Positions 54,101 through 64,000 of a stretch of 64,000 nt of DNA are shown here, one piece after another. The notes below the pieces were generated by a model. It was given only the letters and a program-made list of their open reading frames with translations, was not told the origin of the DNA and made no database searches. How positions within the stretch are numbered: position 1 is the first letter of the stretch; each line of letters begins with the position of its first letter. The DNA comes from Chrysaora quinquecirrha (taxonomy: Eukaryota > Cnidaria > Scyphozoa > Semaeostomeae > Pelagiidae). The position numbers and the translations under genes were made by a program. The stretch is taken from positions 1,398,330 through 1,462,329 of the forward strand of contig JACTAT010000010.1 in the NCBI GenBank assembly GCA_014526335.1, in the 5' to 3' direction.

Positions 54101-57100
54101 CCGAGGAATCAACTGGTACATAACAACTTTAACTTTTGGTTTAAAAAGAGCCTTAGACTCATTAGATAAGTCCCACTCTTCGCACACAGCAACCGTAGCC
54201 TTAATCAAGCAACAAAAACAACCATTTATATAAAAAGAATTGAAGTGTTTGACCTAATGCTCAGAGTAATTCTGAGCGACTTATCTATCAGATTAGCCTA
54301 TGGAACAAAAACTGTCTTAAAGAGCCTTTCTTGATTTCCTCTAACTTTGAAATACTCATTTTAAGATGTCTTTACACTAAAATAAAAAATAAGTCACAGC
54401 AAAAACATAATTTTTTAACAGTGATTCACTTCTTTGCAGGCCCAGGAAGGCAAACTGAACAAAATGAACGAACCATTCAGTATAAGAAGAAAGGACTTCT
54501 ATAATATTGAGCATGCTCAGTGGGTAAGATAAGAGGTTTCTCTTCAGTAAGAAATAAATCTTCTTCTTAAATGATAACAAATTCTGCCTTAGTCAATAGA
54601 GGTTTCCGCAAAAGATGGCGGCCGTTTCTGTCAATCCTTTGTTTTTCTTAAGGTTTTTCAAAGGAAATTCTGGGGATAATTTCCTTAGCTACAAATTCAA
54701 CGTTTGCAGCTATGTAAAAAACTTAACTAAGGAAATTATTCCCAGAATTCCTTTCGAAAATTCTTTATGAAAACAATAGGCAAAAACGGCGACCATCTTT
54801 TGCGGAAGCGTCGGTCTGTTTCTGACGTTTATACTCTGAGGAGTGTCAGACAAAAGAACTTTAATGTATGTCCAGAGCTATTTACGCTATTGCTCGCTGT
54901 CCTAAGGTTTTGTACTACCCAGATGCTTTTCTTCTTAAAATAAACGAGCAAGCAATTGCTGGTACTACTAATTTATGCCTGCGGTTTCTGCCTAAAGACT
55001 GATAATCTAAAGTAGATACCCTATGTCCTCCTGTTTACGACCTAGGTTTGACACTGGACGCTAAGTTGGCTGTTATTTTGTGGAAGTTGGGCCATGGACT
55101 AGGCTCATAACTAGAAAGCAAGACTAATTAAGTCTTTCTGTTGTAGATCACGGAGAAACTTTTTCCAAAAATCGCTCATGAAACTGACGGATTGATTATG
55201 CAGCCATCTGTTGATGTAAGAACAACATTTTATATTACTTGCTTACGTATCTTTCATTACTACTTCTATATTATTGGACATCATAATCACCGCTTACATA
55301 ACAAGCCTTTTTCTATTTATCGGGGCAACGTTTCGGTAGAGCCCGTCTCCCATCATAGGGCAATGAGAAATTTGGCTCTTCTCGGCATTGCCCGCTGATT
55401 AGAGACAGACCTCTCATCGAAGTGTTGCCGGGGAAAATATCAAGGGTTTTCTCACGATGTAACAACGAAACTGTAGAAAAAGGATTGAGTACCAGGATGA
55501 AAGAGACAATTTTACCACATGCATAAATTACAATTGCATTTAAATTTACATTAGATTTATTGCTTCTAATGATTGATAAGCGGTGATTATCATGTTAACC
55601 ATTTTGTCAGAAGCAGCTTTGATACGTGCGAATATACCCTATTAACTTATCTTGTATTTCTTGGGCTTTTTTGCCTAGAAGTAGGTAATTCAAGTTTTCT
55701 TTTTTTCAGCCATACGTTTGCGGTCAATGTCCTTTTGTTTTAAAATGGAAACCCATCGAAATAAACTCTGTTGATTTTCAACTGCATATTAAAACTGTAA
55801 AACAAGAAGGGTATGTCCAACGCTCTTTTTTTTCCTTTATTGCAATGCATCTAAAAGCTCCATACTCGTTACTAATATGTTTTATTAAATAGCAACCCAA
55901 TCGGAGATTTAACCCATCAATTGTTGTATGCCAGTTGTGGAAAAGGTTATATCCTAGTGTTCGCTATTCGTGACAAGTATATACAAATATGTATGGTGTT
56001 CAAGAAAGCTCGACTTAGCCAAAACACAAAAAGTCAAACGGAAGGAGTTCACCATTCATTGCAAATATACATGAATATGTGTATGTTGTTGAAGAAGACT
56101 CAACATAGGGCGAAAGCCTTGGACTTTATGACTTAGAGAGTTACTTGACGATTTCATTGAGCTCTATAGCTCAATGGAAGCGTTGTTGGCGTCGTTGTTG
56201 CTCTAAGCATTACTTAGATATGATGTTATCCTACGGATATCTCCCTGCAATCACCCTACCCTCGAGAAAAACTGATCACACTGCCACGCTAATTGATCAT
56301 ATCTTTGTGAAAGAGCAAACTTTGAATGATCAAACAACTTCGGGCAATATTTTCACAGATATCTCGGATCATTTTGCAAATTTTTATCTCTCTTTTTGTA
56401 TGGAAGAATTAGTTAACGTCAGTCCAGATTGAATCCCATCTATTGTTCAATTAGATTTTATTCACCTCTTGAATTATGAAGCTTTTCTCCCAGGTGTCTT
56501 CCTGAAAAAGTTGGTGCCCTTTGCGTTCAAGGCCTTGAAGTTCCGTTTGCAACGATAAGAGTAAGTAATAGTGTTCAAAAACGACAAAACTATCTCTTAA
56601 GTCTGAACTTGCTCCATATGCCCTGGCCAAATGAGCAGACGTTGTTTTTTAAACATTTGAGATTCAACGAATCAACCAATCGTTAATCAATCAATTAATA
56701 AATGAAGCAGTTATTCACCTTGTGTTTTTTGTATTTCAGGTTACTCCAGAACTGAAACATTACGATAAACGAATTATAGAATGTTCATGGACAGGTAAAG
56801 AATGGAAATTCATGCGACTGCGTGAAGATAAAAGTTTCCCAAATGCTTACAAGACTGCCATGAGTAAGTTGAAATCATTACTTTTAATATGTACATATTG
56901 GTTGCTTCTGTGTCAACCATGGTCATGTCTGTGCATAGACGTTTTGTATAAGAAAGATTTTTATGGGAGAATATGGTTCAAGGCACATACAGAGTGTTCA
57001 AAGCAATACTGAGCAAGATGAGCATTTAAGAGAGATTTTTCCTTCCACCATTGGCATACCACACCACGATAGATGGGATTCGATCATTGACTGCATGACC

Positions 57101-58103
57101 TGAGAGCCAACGCATTTCCACTAAGCTATAGAGCTCAATGAAATGGCCGAGTAATTCTCCAAGTCATACAGCCAAGGCTCTCTTCCCGTTTGACTTTTTG
57201 TGTTTCGGCTATGTTGAGCCTTCTTCAGTACCATACATATTTGTACATATTTTCCATGAATGGCGAACAGTAGGATAGATTTTTCCGCAAGTGGCATACC
57301 ACAATAGATTGGATTCGAACAGTGACTGCATGATCAGAGAGCCAACGACAATTCCACTGAGCTATAAAACCCTAAAAAAATCGTCGCATAACTCTGCAAG
57401 TCATACAGCCCAAGGCTCCTCTCCCGTTTGATTTTGTATTTCGGGTATGTTGAGCCTTCTTAAGCACAACAGAAATTTATGTATATTTTTTCATAATTGG
57501 CAAACACTATGATACGTACTATTAGAGTATAGTCTTGATACAATGTGCCCATTCACCATTATGGATTGTGACAAGTCGGGTACTTGGAACATATGAAGCG
57601 AGCTACACATTGTCAGTATTCAGTGGGGTGGGGGGGCTGACATCTATGATAAATATACCGGTGTACCGGCTGTTTTGCAGACAATTGGTCAGTATTCCTG
57701 ACGATGTGCCGGTGTACAAGTTTTGACGAATGCGCATGTTATGGCTTTAAATTTTCAAGTGTACCATGTACCAGGTTGCACTTGTACCGTACCGGGTCGA
57801 TTTTTAGCCTGCTGTGCCATGTACCGGGTACTCTGTACCGGGGTACCGGGAAGCTGTCACCCCCACTAGAACCACTCAGTGCTCAAGTCACTACACTACA
57901 AAAGCAACAAGTAGCAGTCTTACGATCATTAGGGTTTATTTATCTAACATGTTTCTTTACGTGTATAAATCCACTTCTATTCCCTCTCAGGTGTTTGTGA
58001 GTCAATCAAAAACCCAGTCACGAAAGAAATGCTATTTGATTACATCAATAAGCATCGTTATAGACAAGATCATCATCAAACTCATGCAACTCACGCGACT
58101 TAA
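48184..58103 (+). CDS. RNGTT: mRNA capping enzyme (RNA triphosphatase + guanylyltransferase), complete, 18 exons
   Basis: Bifunctional nuclear enzyme that removes the 5' gamma-phosphate of nascent pre-mRNA and adds GMP. Exons: 48184-48241, 49153-49262, 49681-49784, 49903-49991, 50659-50734, 50823-50853, 51087-51317, 51518-51618, 52115-52216, 52925-53060, 53703-53774, 54035-54115, 54440-54523, 55147-55215, 55710-55810, 56494-56560, 56740-56863, 57991-58103 (TAA). They give 582 residues (human 597). The N-terminal Cys-phosphatase domain has [10 protein letters not shown] (Cys124, Arg130). An acidic/basic linker ends [10 protein letters not shown]. The guanylyltransferase has KADGTR (Lys296, GMP acceptor), DGELVMD (about 345-351, across a splice), TDGLIMQP (about 438-445), LKWKP (459-463) and a C-terminal OB-fold with [20 protein letters not shown]. 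Intron 4 begins AT (49992) where the family needs GT. Apart from that the gene looks intact. Confidence 0.94.
50110..50335. mobile_element. GTTTATACTCTGAGGAGT MITE, deletion derivative
   Basis: GTCTGTTTCTGACGTTTATA then CTCTGAGGAGTGTGAGACAA matches the right arm of 36715-37125, and CTGATTGGCTCGCTTCGATC with CATCTGGGTATAAATTC matches the interior in reverse. It lies in the RNGTT intron 49992-50658. Confidence 0.6.
54600..54812. mobile_element. Palindromic MITE, TTCCGCAAAAGATGGC family, copy 2
   Basis: GAGGTTTCCGCAAAAGATGG at the left, ACCATCTTTTGCGGAAGCGT at the right, with GGATAATTTCCTTAG and CTAAGGAAATTATTCCCAGA arms. It is the reverse of copy 12608-12833, about 80-90% alike by eye. It lies in the RNGTT intron 54524-55146. 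Confidence 0.85.
54828..54930. mobile_element. Solo arm of the GTTTATACTCTGAGGAGT MITE
   Basis: GTCTGTTTCTGACGTTTATA, CTCTGAGGAGTGTCAGACAA and TATGTCCAGAGCTATTTACG directly follow the palindromic MITE; only one arm is present. Confidence 0.65.
55965..56185 (-). mobile_element. SINE family C fragment
   Basis: AAGCCTTGGACTTTATGACT, then ACGATTTCATTGAGCTCTAT and AGCTCAATGGAAGCGTTG: tRNA-like head with an A-box-like TAGCTCAATGG, here readable on the plus strand. It adjoins a LINE fragment. Confidence 0.45.
56190..56435 (+). mobile_element. LINE endonuclease fragment
   Basis: A single open stretch reads [62 protein letters not shown] and ISDHFANF are the end motifs of the AP-type endonuclease domain of non-LTR retrotransposons. 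Only this piece is present, inside RNGTT intron 55811-56493. It is separate from the LINE tail at 27655. Confidence 0.75.
57035..57510 (-). mobile_element. SINE family C, two tandem copies
   Basis: Minus strand: TATAGCTCAGTGGAATTGTC (A box), then GTTCGAATCCAATCTATTG (B box), the clearest of this family. TTTCGGCTATGTTGAGCC and TTTCGGGTATGTTGAGCC recur 241 bp apart. It lies in the last RNGTT intron. Confidence 0.75.
57645..57860. repeat. GTACCGG-rich irregular repeat
   Basis: Many overlapping GTACCGG, GGTACC and GTGTACC motifs, about ten within 215 bp, GC-richer than the surrounding intron. Non-coding; origin unclear. Confidence 0.55.
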
Positions 58104-58211
58104 ATCATTTGTATGTATTTATCGTATTATTTATATAACAGACTGATTGAAAGTCGACCTCATCTCCACAAGAGAAGTAACGAACGATTGAATATGTTCC
58201 GGGCAACCTCA

Positions 58212-58765
58212 GATGTAAGACCCTGGTAAAACGATCAAACATTGTTGGTCAAACATTTGAGATTTGCTTTCAAATTTTTGCTACGTCACAAACATTGCTT
58301 GACGAGCAGAATGTTCTTAGCAGAAAACTTCTCTCCTTGTCGCAAGCGTCAAACGGCCAAATGTTTTTTCGAAGGAAACTTTTGAGATGTTTTTAAACAG
58401 TAATCGATCAAACGTTTGAGCTTCGCTTTACAAGCAATGTTTGATTGTTTTGCCACGTCACAAAACAGTGCTTGACAAGCAGAAAGCAATGTTTATAAAA
58501 GTTATAAACAATCCCTGCTTGGCAAAAGTAAAAAACGTTTTACGAGCAATGTTTTGCAACGTGGCAGATTCGATGTTGGCCGTTTGGCAGCGTCAAACAT
58601 TGCTTGGTGCGCACGTTTTCCTAAACGTTTTGGAAAACTTTAAAAACAGTTTCTTTTTCAAGCAGAAAATATATTATGAGCGATCTTTAGCGACGTGGCC
58701 AAACGTTAAAACGTTTGTTTTATAAGCAAATTTCCGATGTTTGATCAACAACGTTTGGTTGTTGG
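58212..58765. mobile_element. CCCTGGCC-family MITE, long copy
   Basis: GACCCTGGTAAAACGATCAA with ACATTGTTGGTCAAACATTT at the left; AACGTTTGGTTGTTGGCAAG at the right. Inside are AACATTGCTTGACGAGCAGA motifs, the same words that make up the 167-bp array units. It lies just after the RNGTT stop, so it may be in its 3' UTR. Confidence 0.65.
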
Positions 58766-59530
58766 CAAGAGTCAATGAGGGTATTCAGAATCAAGGGGAT
58801 AGATTATTTTGTTCAACTTGTATTTTAGAACTGTTTTTAGCACAGAATGGCTGTGTATTCGTAATATATTATATACTTTTGTCAGTTGAGTGAATGTTTG
58901 ATGTAAAAGTTCCTTTGTTTTTATGTTTATAGTAATGTTCAAGCTTAATTGCTCAGTTGTTAAATTGGACGTTTCATCATACTATCCTCTTCTGAGTTGG
59001 AATAGAAGACAAACTCATTTCATTCTCGTTTTTGCGTCGTCTTCCTTGTATTTTTCTTTTTCCTAAACGTTTTGGTTTTTTTCTGTAGTTACCCCCTTTA
59101 TTACGCCTTGGACTTAAGCCTGTAATTAATAAAAGTGAAACGTGACCCATAAGAATCAAGACATGTACACGGTATTCACACTGCAAGTTAAATGAGTTTG
59201 ACGTTAACAAAGACCTACACATACTGCAAGTCTTACCACTCTCCTGAGAATCTTTGGACCATGCTCCATTTGGTAAACGATAGGTATGGGCATTCTTTCA
59301 TCTTATACCCTTTTCACATTCCAATTTAAGCCAGGTAATCAAACCAGTTTACCAAAATAGCGCATTCTGATTGGTCAGTTCAATTAACGATTTTATCTCA
59401 GCAGAAGGCTCTATAGCAACTTGAGACAGAAAATGATACAAAAACAAACAATTTTGCCAAACTAAAATTTACTAGATTATCACACATTAACTAAGTTAAT
59501 TTGTAAAACACAAAGTGTTGTTAAAAATGT
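58766..59530. other. RNGTT / SLC10A7 tail-to-tail spacer
   Basis: I see nothing here beyond short open frames on either strand, none resembling a known protein, and presumably the 3' end of SLC10A7. Confidence 0.4.
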
Positions 59531-60559
59531 TCATATCTTTGATGTACTAGCTCCCTCGTGATCCTTAAAATTAAAAGATTCCAACCAATTCTTAATAAGA
59601 GGGACAAGAAACCCACCTAGAAGAATCTGTGTTGGATGATACAACAGAAGAGGTATTGAAATTAACGGCAAATGCTCATCCCCTGCATAAATAATCTTCA
59701 GCATTGGCATCCCTAACGTTAATGACTTATGTGTTGCACAAAACATCAAGGCAACTATATCGGCAGGGGTATAGCCAAGTTTGATATTACTTGAAACTAC
59801 ATAAATTAAACTTATAAAAAAGATTTGTATAACTAAAATTAAGACTCCAGTAATTAGGATTTCTGATGCCGCTAAGGTTCCCATGTCTGAGCTGAAGGTA
59901 TCACAGAACGTTGTGTATATAATTAAGAGGAGCATGCAGCTGCCAATTGTGCCAAACGGGGGTTGCGTTCTCTGCATCCAATCTTTGATGTATCGTCTAA
60001 TGATCTGGCCAATTATCAGCGGAAAGACCACAGTTATTGATAGCGTGGTAACAATTTTCAGGATTGGGACATCTGAGGATACACCAACCACCATGAAAAG
60101 CAGGAACGGTGTAACAAAAATGCCAAGAAAACTACCAAATGCTGAATTGAAAATTGCTGCAGCTTCATTGCCTCCGATTGCCTTTGTAATGATAACTGCA
60201 GATGATACAGGTGGCGGCATGCAGCCAACAATCAAAATACCCTTAAGAAGCCATTCGTTCATTGTTGTTTTCAACATCATGCTGACAATGACATACATAA
60301 AAGTTGGTACGAAACAAAACGTAAAACATTGGATGAACACATGGACTTTAACATTCAGGAGGGCAGCTTTTAGATCTTCAGTTTTAAGGGAAACACCTCC
60401 ATTGAAAAATATGATTGAAACTGCAATGTATTTCACTGTAATTTCGGGGTACAAAAAGCCCCCCTTTTTGCCAATCCATGGGGCCAATTTTGCAAATAAT
60501 ATTACAAGGCCAATACCCATCATGAACCAGTTCTTCTTTATTACATCTTGAATCGCCAT
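59531..60559 (-). CDS. SLC10A7: SLC10A7-type sodium/bile acid cotransporter homologue, 342 aa, single coding exon
   Basis: Multi-pass membrane protein of the SLC10 fold; in vertebrates SLC10A7 works in the secretory pathway and affects calcium handling and glycosylation rather than bile acid uptake. I chose the ATG at 60559 (MAIQDVIKKNWFMMGIG), which lines up with the family N-terminus and gives near-human length. An ATG at 60586 is open too, but the bases between include CTCTCTTTCAG, an acceptor ending at 60565, so 60560-60564 is probably 5' UTR after a spliced leader exon. Features: about ten hydrophobic segments, EITVKYIAVSIIFFNGG, GCMPPPVSSAVIITKAIGG, NEAAAIFNSAFGSFLGI, PLIIGQIIRRYIKDW, IIYTTFCDTF, FCATHKSLTLGMPMLKI, LLLYHPTQILLGG. 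The whole frame lacks introns, unlike the many-exon vertebrate gene and unlike the neighbours here, hinting at a retrocopy or intron loss. Confidence 0.95.
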   Translation of the reverse strand: MAIQDVIKKNWFMMGIGLVILFAKLAPWIGKKGGFLYPEITVKYIAVSIIFFNGGVSLKTEDLKAALLNVKVHVFIQCFTFCFVPTFMYVIVSMMLKTTMNEWLLKGILIVGCMPPPVSSAVIITKAIGGNEAAAIFNSAFGSFLGIFVTPFLLFMVVGVSSDVPILKIVTTLSITVVFPLIIGQIIRRYIKDWMQRTQPPFGTIGSCMLLLIIYTTFCDTFSSDMGTLAASEILITGVLILVIQIFFISLIYVVSSNIKLGYTPADIVALMFCATHKSLTLGMPMLKIIYAGDEHLPLISIPLLLYHPTQILLGGFLVPLIKNWLESFNFKDHEGASTSKI

Positions 60560-60564
60560 TTTGT

Positions 60565-61222
60565 CTGAAAGAGAGTTGAAAGACATAAATGAGTATGCTT
60601 AGATACCAACCGAGGCCAGGCTTAGCCCTACCCTCCCTCTTCTCTTTATATAAGCTATGCGTAGGCCTTCAAGGTCTAGCCAGAAAGTACAACTAATAGC
60701 TTCAGCTTCATTGAGAAACGGGATAAAAAAACTGCTAAAAACGATAGAAAATTCATAAAATTTACAGCAAAAACTATAGCTCATGGCACCTTTTTATTTA
60801 TAACCACGGATTTTATTTTTGCTATTTCGCAAAAGAAAAGCAACTTCTCCCCTCAGCTCCACTCCAAACTCCAACATTTGCATTTGTATTGTAGCCAAGT
60901 CACAATGCAAGTGATTTGATTATTACTTCATGTAAGGATTGAGCTGTTGCTATGATACCTTTGTCTATGTTCGTGGATAGGCCTTCAACTCGCGACAATT
61001 TTTCTCAACGAAAAAAACTTTTTTATTTGTTGTTTCTTTAAACGAAATGCGCTCAAAATTAACAAAAATAATTGTCAATGACAAAGCACAATGACAAAAA
61101 TAAAACTTTTTGGGGCTGGATTTGCACCCTACAGTTTCGCCCACGTCACCAACATGATGACGTATTCATTTCCGCGCATGCTCACATTGGTTTGCTCTAT
61201 ACATAATGAAGCTTTGAAGAAC
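60565..61222. promoter_or_regulatory. Head-to-head spacer, probable shared SLC10A7/TM9SF1 promoter
   Basis: About 660 bp between divergent starts. CCCACGTCACC (61140-61150) and GATGACGTATTC (61157-61168) look like CRE/ATF sites, and CCGCGCATGCTC (61173-61184) like an NRF1 half-site, all within 90 bp of the TM9SF1 start that I chose. Site calls are by eye. Confidence 0.4.
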
Positions 61223-63984
61223 ATGGAGGTTTTCTGCAAATTTTCATCCCTGTTTGTCGCCTTTTCTTCACTATTTTTATTGACTGGAGCTGTGAAGTAT
61301 AAAGATAATGATAAGGTAACTTATTTATTTGTATTATGAGCTGTTTTAGACTGTTGATTTGTGTGGTTGTGCCTCTTCTTGCCAATTAATCTTAAATGAG
61401 CTAGGCCCATCAACAAGCGAAGCCATCAAAAGCCATCATCGGACAGAGGCTGGCTGCCATAGGACCGAATGTAATGTTACTTGGTAAACCGCAGTCAGAC
61501 AGTGCGCTTGCTGTCTTTGCAAGGTTTAACAATGGAGGGTATCTTATCTCAACAAGCAGAGGTTCCTGGAAGCATCACACTGGGGTTGGGGGCAGAAGCA
61601 ACAAATTTAAGGCAAAACAATAAGGAAATAAAAGAGAGCAACAGTTTCTCCCTCACTGCCTCCCTGTACTCCCAACACCCCTGCCTTTGAGGGTGGAGTT
61701 TGGTGTGCAGGTCCTTGTGTGGAAACTTTGCTGTGTGCACTGTACAACAATTAAAAACAATGTCCCTATTGTTTCCAGAAGAAAAGATATTTCAGTCTGA
61801 AAATTTGAACTTGCATCCATGAGATCTGGTTGAGATCTGCCATCCTCTTTGCACCATGGTGTTACATAGAATGCGCAGTTCCAAGGAGAAATGTTTCAAG
61901 AATGCTTTAAAATGATTTGTTGTTTAATTTTGAAATACTTCTTTCAGGTTCCTGTTTATGTTAACAAAGTTGGACCATACTACAACCCACAGGAAACATA
62001 CCATTACTATTCACTGCCAGTATGCAGGCCAGATAAGGTATATCTAACATTCCATGAAACATATTATTTTGCAGCATCGTTTTCGTTAAGCCCTAAATGC
62101 TCTCAACTTTTCGCTCAACAATGCTCAACTTTTTGTTGAGTGAAATATCAAGAAGATTTGACCACCTTGTAGAGTGTTGTTGAAAATCTCGTCGAGAGCT
62201 GAGGAGCAAAATTTCTCACCTGCATCTGGTCAAGTTGCCTCTATGAAAGATAACTGACCACTTTCAATTGGACATGGCAACTTTATCAGTATGAATCAAC
62301 AGGGGGTTTTGGGGCAGAGCCCCCAATATGAGTAAATTTGTTGTAAACAAGCAGTCTAGAAAGCTCTAATGAGAACTTCATGAAGACAAAATTGTATAGT
62401 TTCTGAAAGTTTGAATTTCAAATTGAGGTTAATTGACTACCAAGGTGTGGTGGGTTAACAAAAATACAATGGCAACTTGTCTTGCAAGGTGTTGTGACAT
62501 GATGTTGCATGGCAAGTTGACCAGAAACCTCTAAGACTTTTGTAGTTAGTCTACGCAGACACATGTCTTGTTAAAAACACTATTGATTCCGCTTAAATAA
62601 CCCAATTGTGAATCAGTATTTTGTTTTGCATAGGTCGAACATAGAAGTCTGACATTAGGTGAAGTTTTGGATGGGGACAGAATGGCTGTTGCACTATATG
62701 GTATCAATTTCAAAGGTAAAAAGATCACAAATGTACTCTCCGTTAATGAAAATTATATTATAAATACTAACATGTCTTCTTGTTGCATTTGGATTCAAAT
62801 ATCTGGGTATGCTAGATTCCAGAATCAAATGTTTTGTCATTTTTATGACCTTTATACATCAATAAATTGTCCACAGCCTTCATTTATGTTGACATTCTGT
62901 TCCATTTCTCAACGGTCCTTTCTCCAAGTCTTGGGGGGGGGTTACTTAATATATTTTGGGTACTTGGGATGTGCCGCTCAAAAGGGTATCATTTTTCATG
63001 ATTTTGGTATCAACTTGGGTCTTTAATTTTCTGAAAATCGATATATGGGTATTGGTTTATCGATAATCACTACAAACTTTATCAAACATGGTCGTATTTT
63101 CATTTGCTTTCACTTTTCTTGGTGAAGTTTTATTCAAAACTAGCCCTGGTACCCGTCAATGCCGGGTTGAATTTTTGCAACTTTCCTTTAGTAAAGTGGA
63201 GACTTTTCTGAGATACAATTCATTCACATGTTTAATTTAACGTATAAATCGTTTTATCGAATTCTTTTAATTCATAACATTTTAAAATTTTTTTCGCCGA
63301 GGACACTCTCCAGAAAAAACCGATTACAGAGATACCTTTTGTTTTTCAGTCCGTGGAGTCGTTCTTGAGTTATATAAGCGAACATACATACATACATACA
63401 TACATACATACATGCAAACAGTTCTGTTTTATATACAGATGACATATTATAGTACATTTTAGCATATGTAGCAGTGTGCGAGTAAATATTTTTGCATAAT
63501 TTTGGGTATACATTTTTAGGAATTTAGTATAAATATGGGTAGGCATTTTGATTCTTGGGTGGCACATCCCTATCCGAAACTAATTCAAGTGACCCCTGTG
63601 GCCTCCAAGTGTTATAGCTTGATAAATTTTCATGGAATTAATATTTGTTAATGTTTTCTTTGGCAGAGGATGTAAAATCCAAAATGTTATGCAAAGTACA
63701 GCTTAAGGAAAAAGACATTCAGAAATTATCACATGCCATTGAAGAATTATATTATTATGAGTTCATAATTGGTAAGCTATTGAAAGGAAAATGTAAAATA
63801 ATGTCCTCAGCTTGTGTTGTTGTGTCCTCAATGTTATAAATTTGAATCATTTCATAAATGTCCCTCCTATAAAGGGGTGTTTGTTCAAATCAGTGGCCAT
63901 TTTCAGTTAATAAATAACTTAGTTAATAAATAAACTTTTGCTCTTAGATGACCTTCCGGTTCGTGGATTCATTGGTCATTTGGA
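61223..63984 (+). CDS. TM9SF1: Transmembrane 9 superfamily member 1 (N-terminal part; cut by N)
   Basis: Nonaspanin family, Golgi/endosomal nine-helix protein involved in membrane-protein sorting; only the lumenal N-terminal domain is here. Exons: 61223-61315, 61948-62037, 62634-62715, 63667-63771, 63948-63984 (open). The ATG at 61223 gives a short signal peptide ([20 protein letters not shown]); upstream in-frame ATGs from 61091 would bury it. Spliced protein: [101 protein letters not shown] with LPVC and DDLPVRGF fit TM9SF1 rather than TM9SF2, 3 or 4. All four introns have GT-AG ends and matching phases. Confidence 0.93.
62060..62210. repeat. Small inverted repeats of CTCAAC
   Basis: CTCAACAATGCTCAACTTTT faces TTGTTGAGTGAA, forming a short hairpin. 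It lies in the TM9SF1 intron 62038-62633; the rest of that intron holds nothing that I recognise. Confidence 0.4.
63125..63415. mobile_element. Possible retroelement with a CATA tail
   Basis: Opens AAAACTAGCCCTGGTACCCG, TCAATGCCGGGTTG, closes GTCCGTGGAGTCGTTCTTGA, GTTATATAAGCGAACATACA with about seven CATA units. The abrupt start and short tandem tail are typical of retroposed elements, but there is no coding sequence and no second copy here. Confidence 0.4.
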
Positions 63985-64000
63985 NNNNNNNNNNNNNNNN
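63985..64000. other. N run at the window end
   Basis: Unknown bases interrupt TM9SF1 exon 5. Confidence 0.98.

Noticed and set aside
55893..55945. Candidate RNGTT exon reading [17 protein letters not shown]
   Set aside because: Splicing 55810 directly to 56494 gives [18 protein letters not shown] in the right phase and matches the family; including this piece breaks the frame at the next exon.

Overview
This is an intron-rich, AT-rich nuclear window from an animal. Every coding segment I could assemble from spliced exons belongs to a conserved metazoan family. The mix of long repeat-filled introns, several tRNA-derived SINE families, many short inverted-repeat (MITE-like) elements and simple repeats suggests an invertebrate. 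I lean towards an anthozoan cnidarian such as a stony coral, but that is inference, not something the bases prove. There are two runs of N: 500 bases at 35395-35894, and the window end from 63985.

Layout: 697-35185 (+) carries 34 recognised exons of an axonemal inner-arm dynein heavy chain, best matched to DNAH1. It runs from the end of AAA3 through AAA4, the stalk with its microtubule-binding tip, AAA5, AAA6 and most of the C-terminal region. The 5' half lies before the window and the last roughly 115 codons should lie at the gap. Two coding stretches I expect, about 53 codons after 5790 and about 117 codons between 17352 and 19248, are not in the sequence. 36007-40560 (+) is RIO kinase 3 (RIOK3) with its N-terminus at the gap. 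41415-43219 (-) is a complete two-exon cytochrome P450 of 500 residues, probably with a 5' UTR exon near 44665. 45839-47607 (-) is a four-exon short-chain dehydrogenase of the SDR16C/retinol-dehydrogenase type with a one-base frameshift. 48184-58103 (+) is a complete 18-exon mRNA capping enzyme (RNGTT) whose fourth intron starts with AT instead of GT. 59531-60559 (-) is SLC10A7 with its whole reading frame in one exon. 61223 to the window end (+) is the N-terminal part of TM9SF1.

The genes are tightly packed and mostly housekeeping: a cilia motor, 40S ribosome maturation, ER oxidative metabolism, mRNA capping, Golgi/ER transport. They are arranged tail-to-tail (RIOK3/P450, RNGTT/SLC10A7) and head-to-head (SDR/RNGTT at under 600 bp, SLC10A7/TM9SF1 at about 660 bp). 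The two head-to-head spacers are likely shared promoters. I see no operon logic or common pathway.

Most of the DNA is intronic repeat, especially in DNAH1: four tRNA-like SINE families (called A-D here), inverted-repeat elements including a 1.6-kb foldback element, two tandem arrays (about 196 bp and about 167 bp units) that grew from one MITE family, two LINE fragments, and many micro- and minisatellites. I found no CRISPR array, no viral gene and no clear new protein system. The most notable features are breaks and rearrangements in conserved genes, and repeats that built up next to splice sites.
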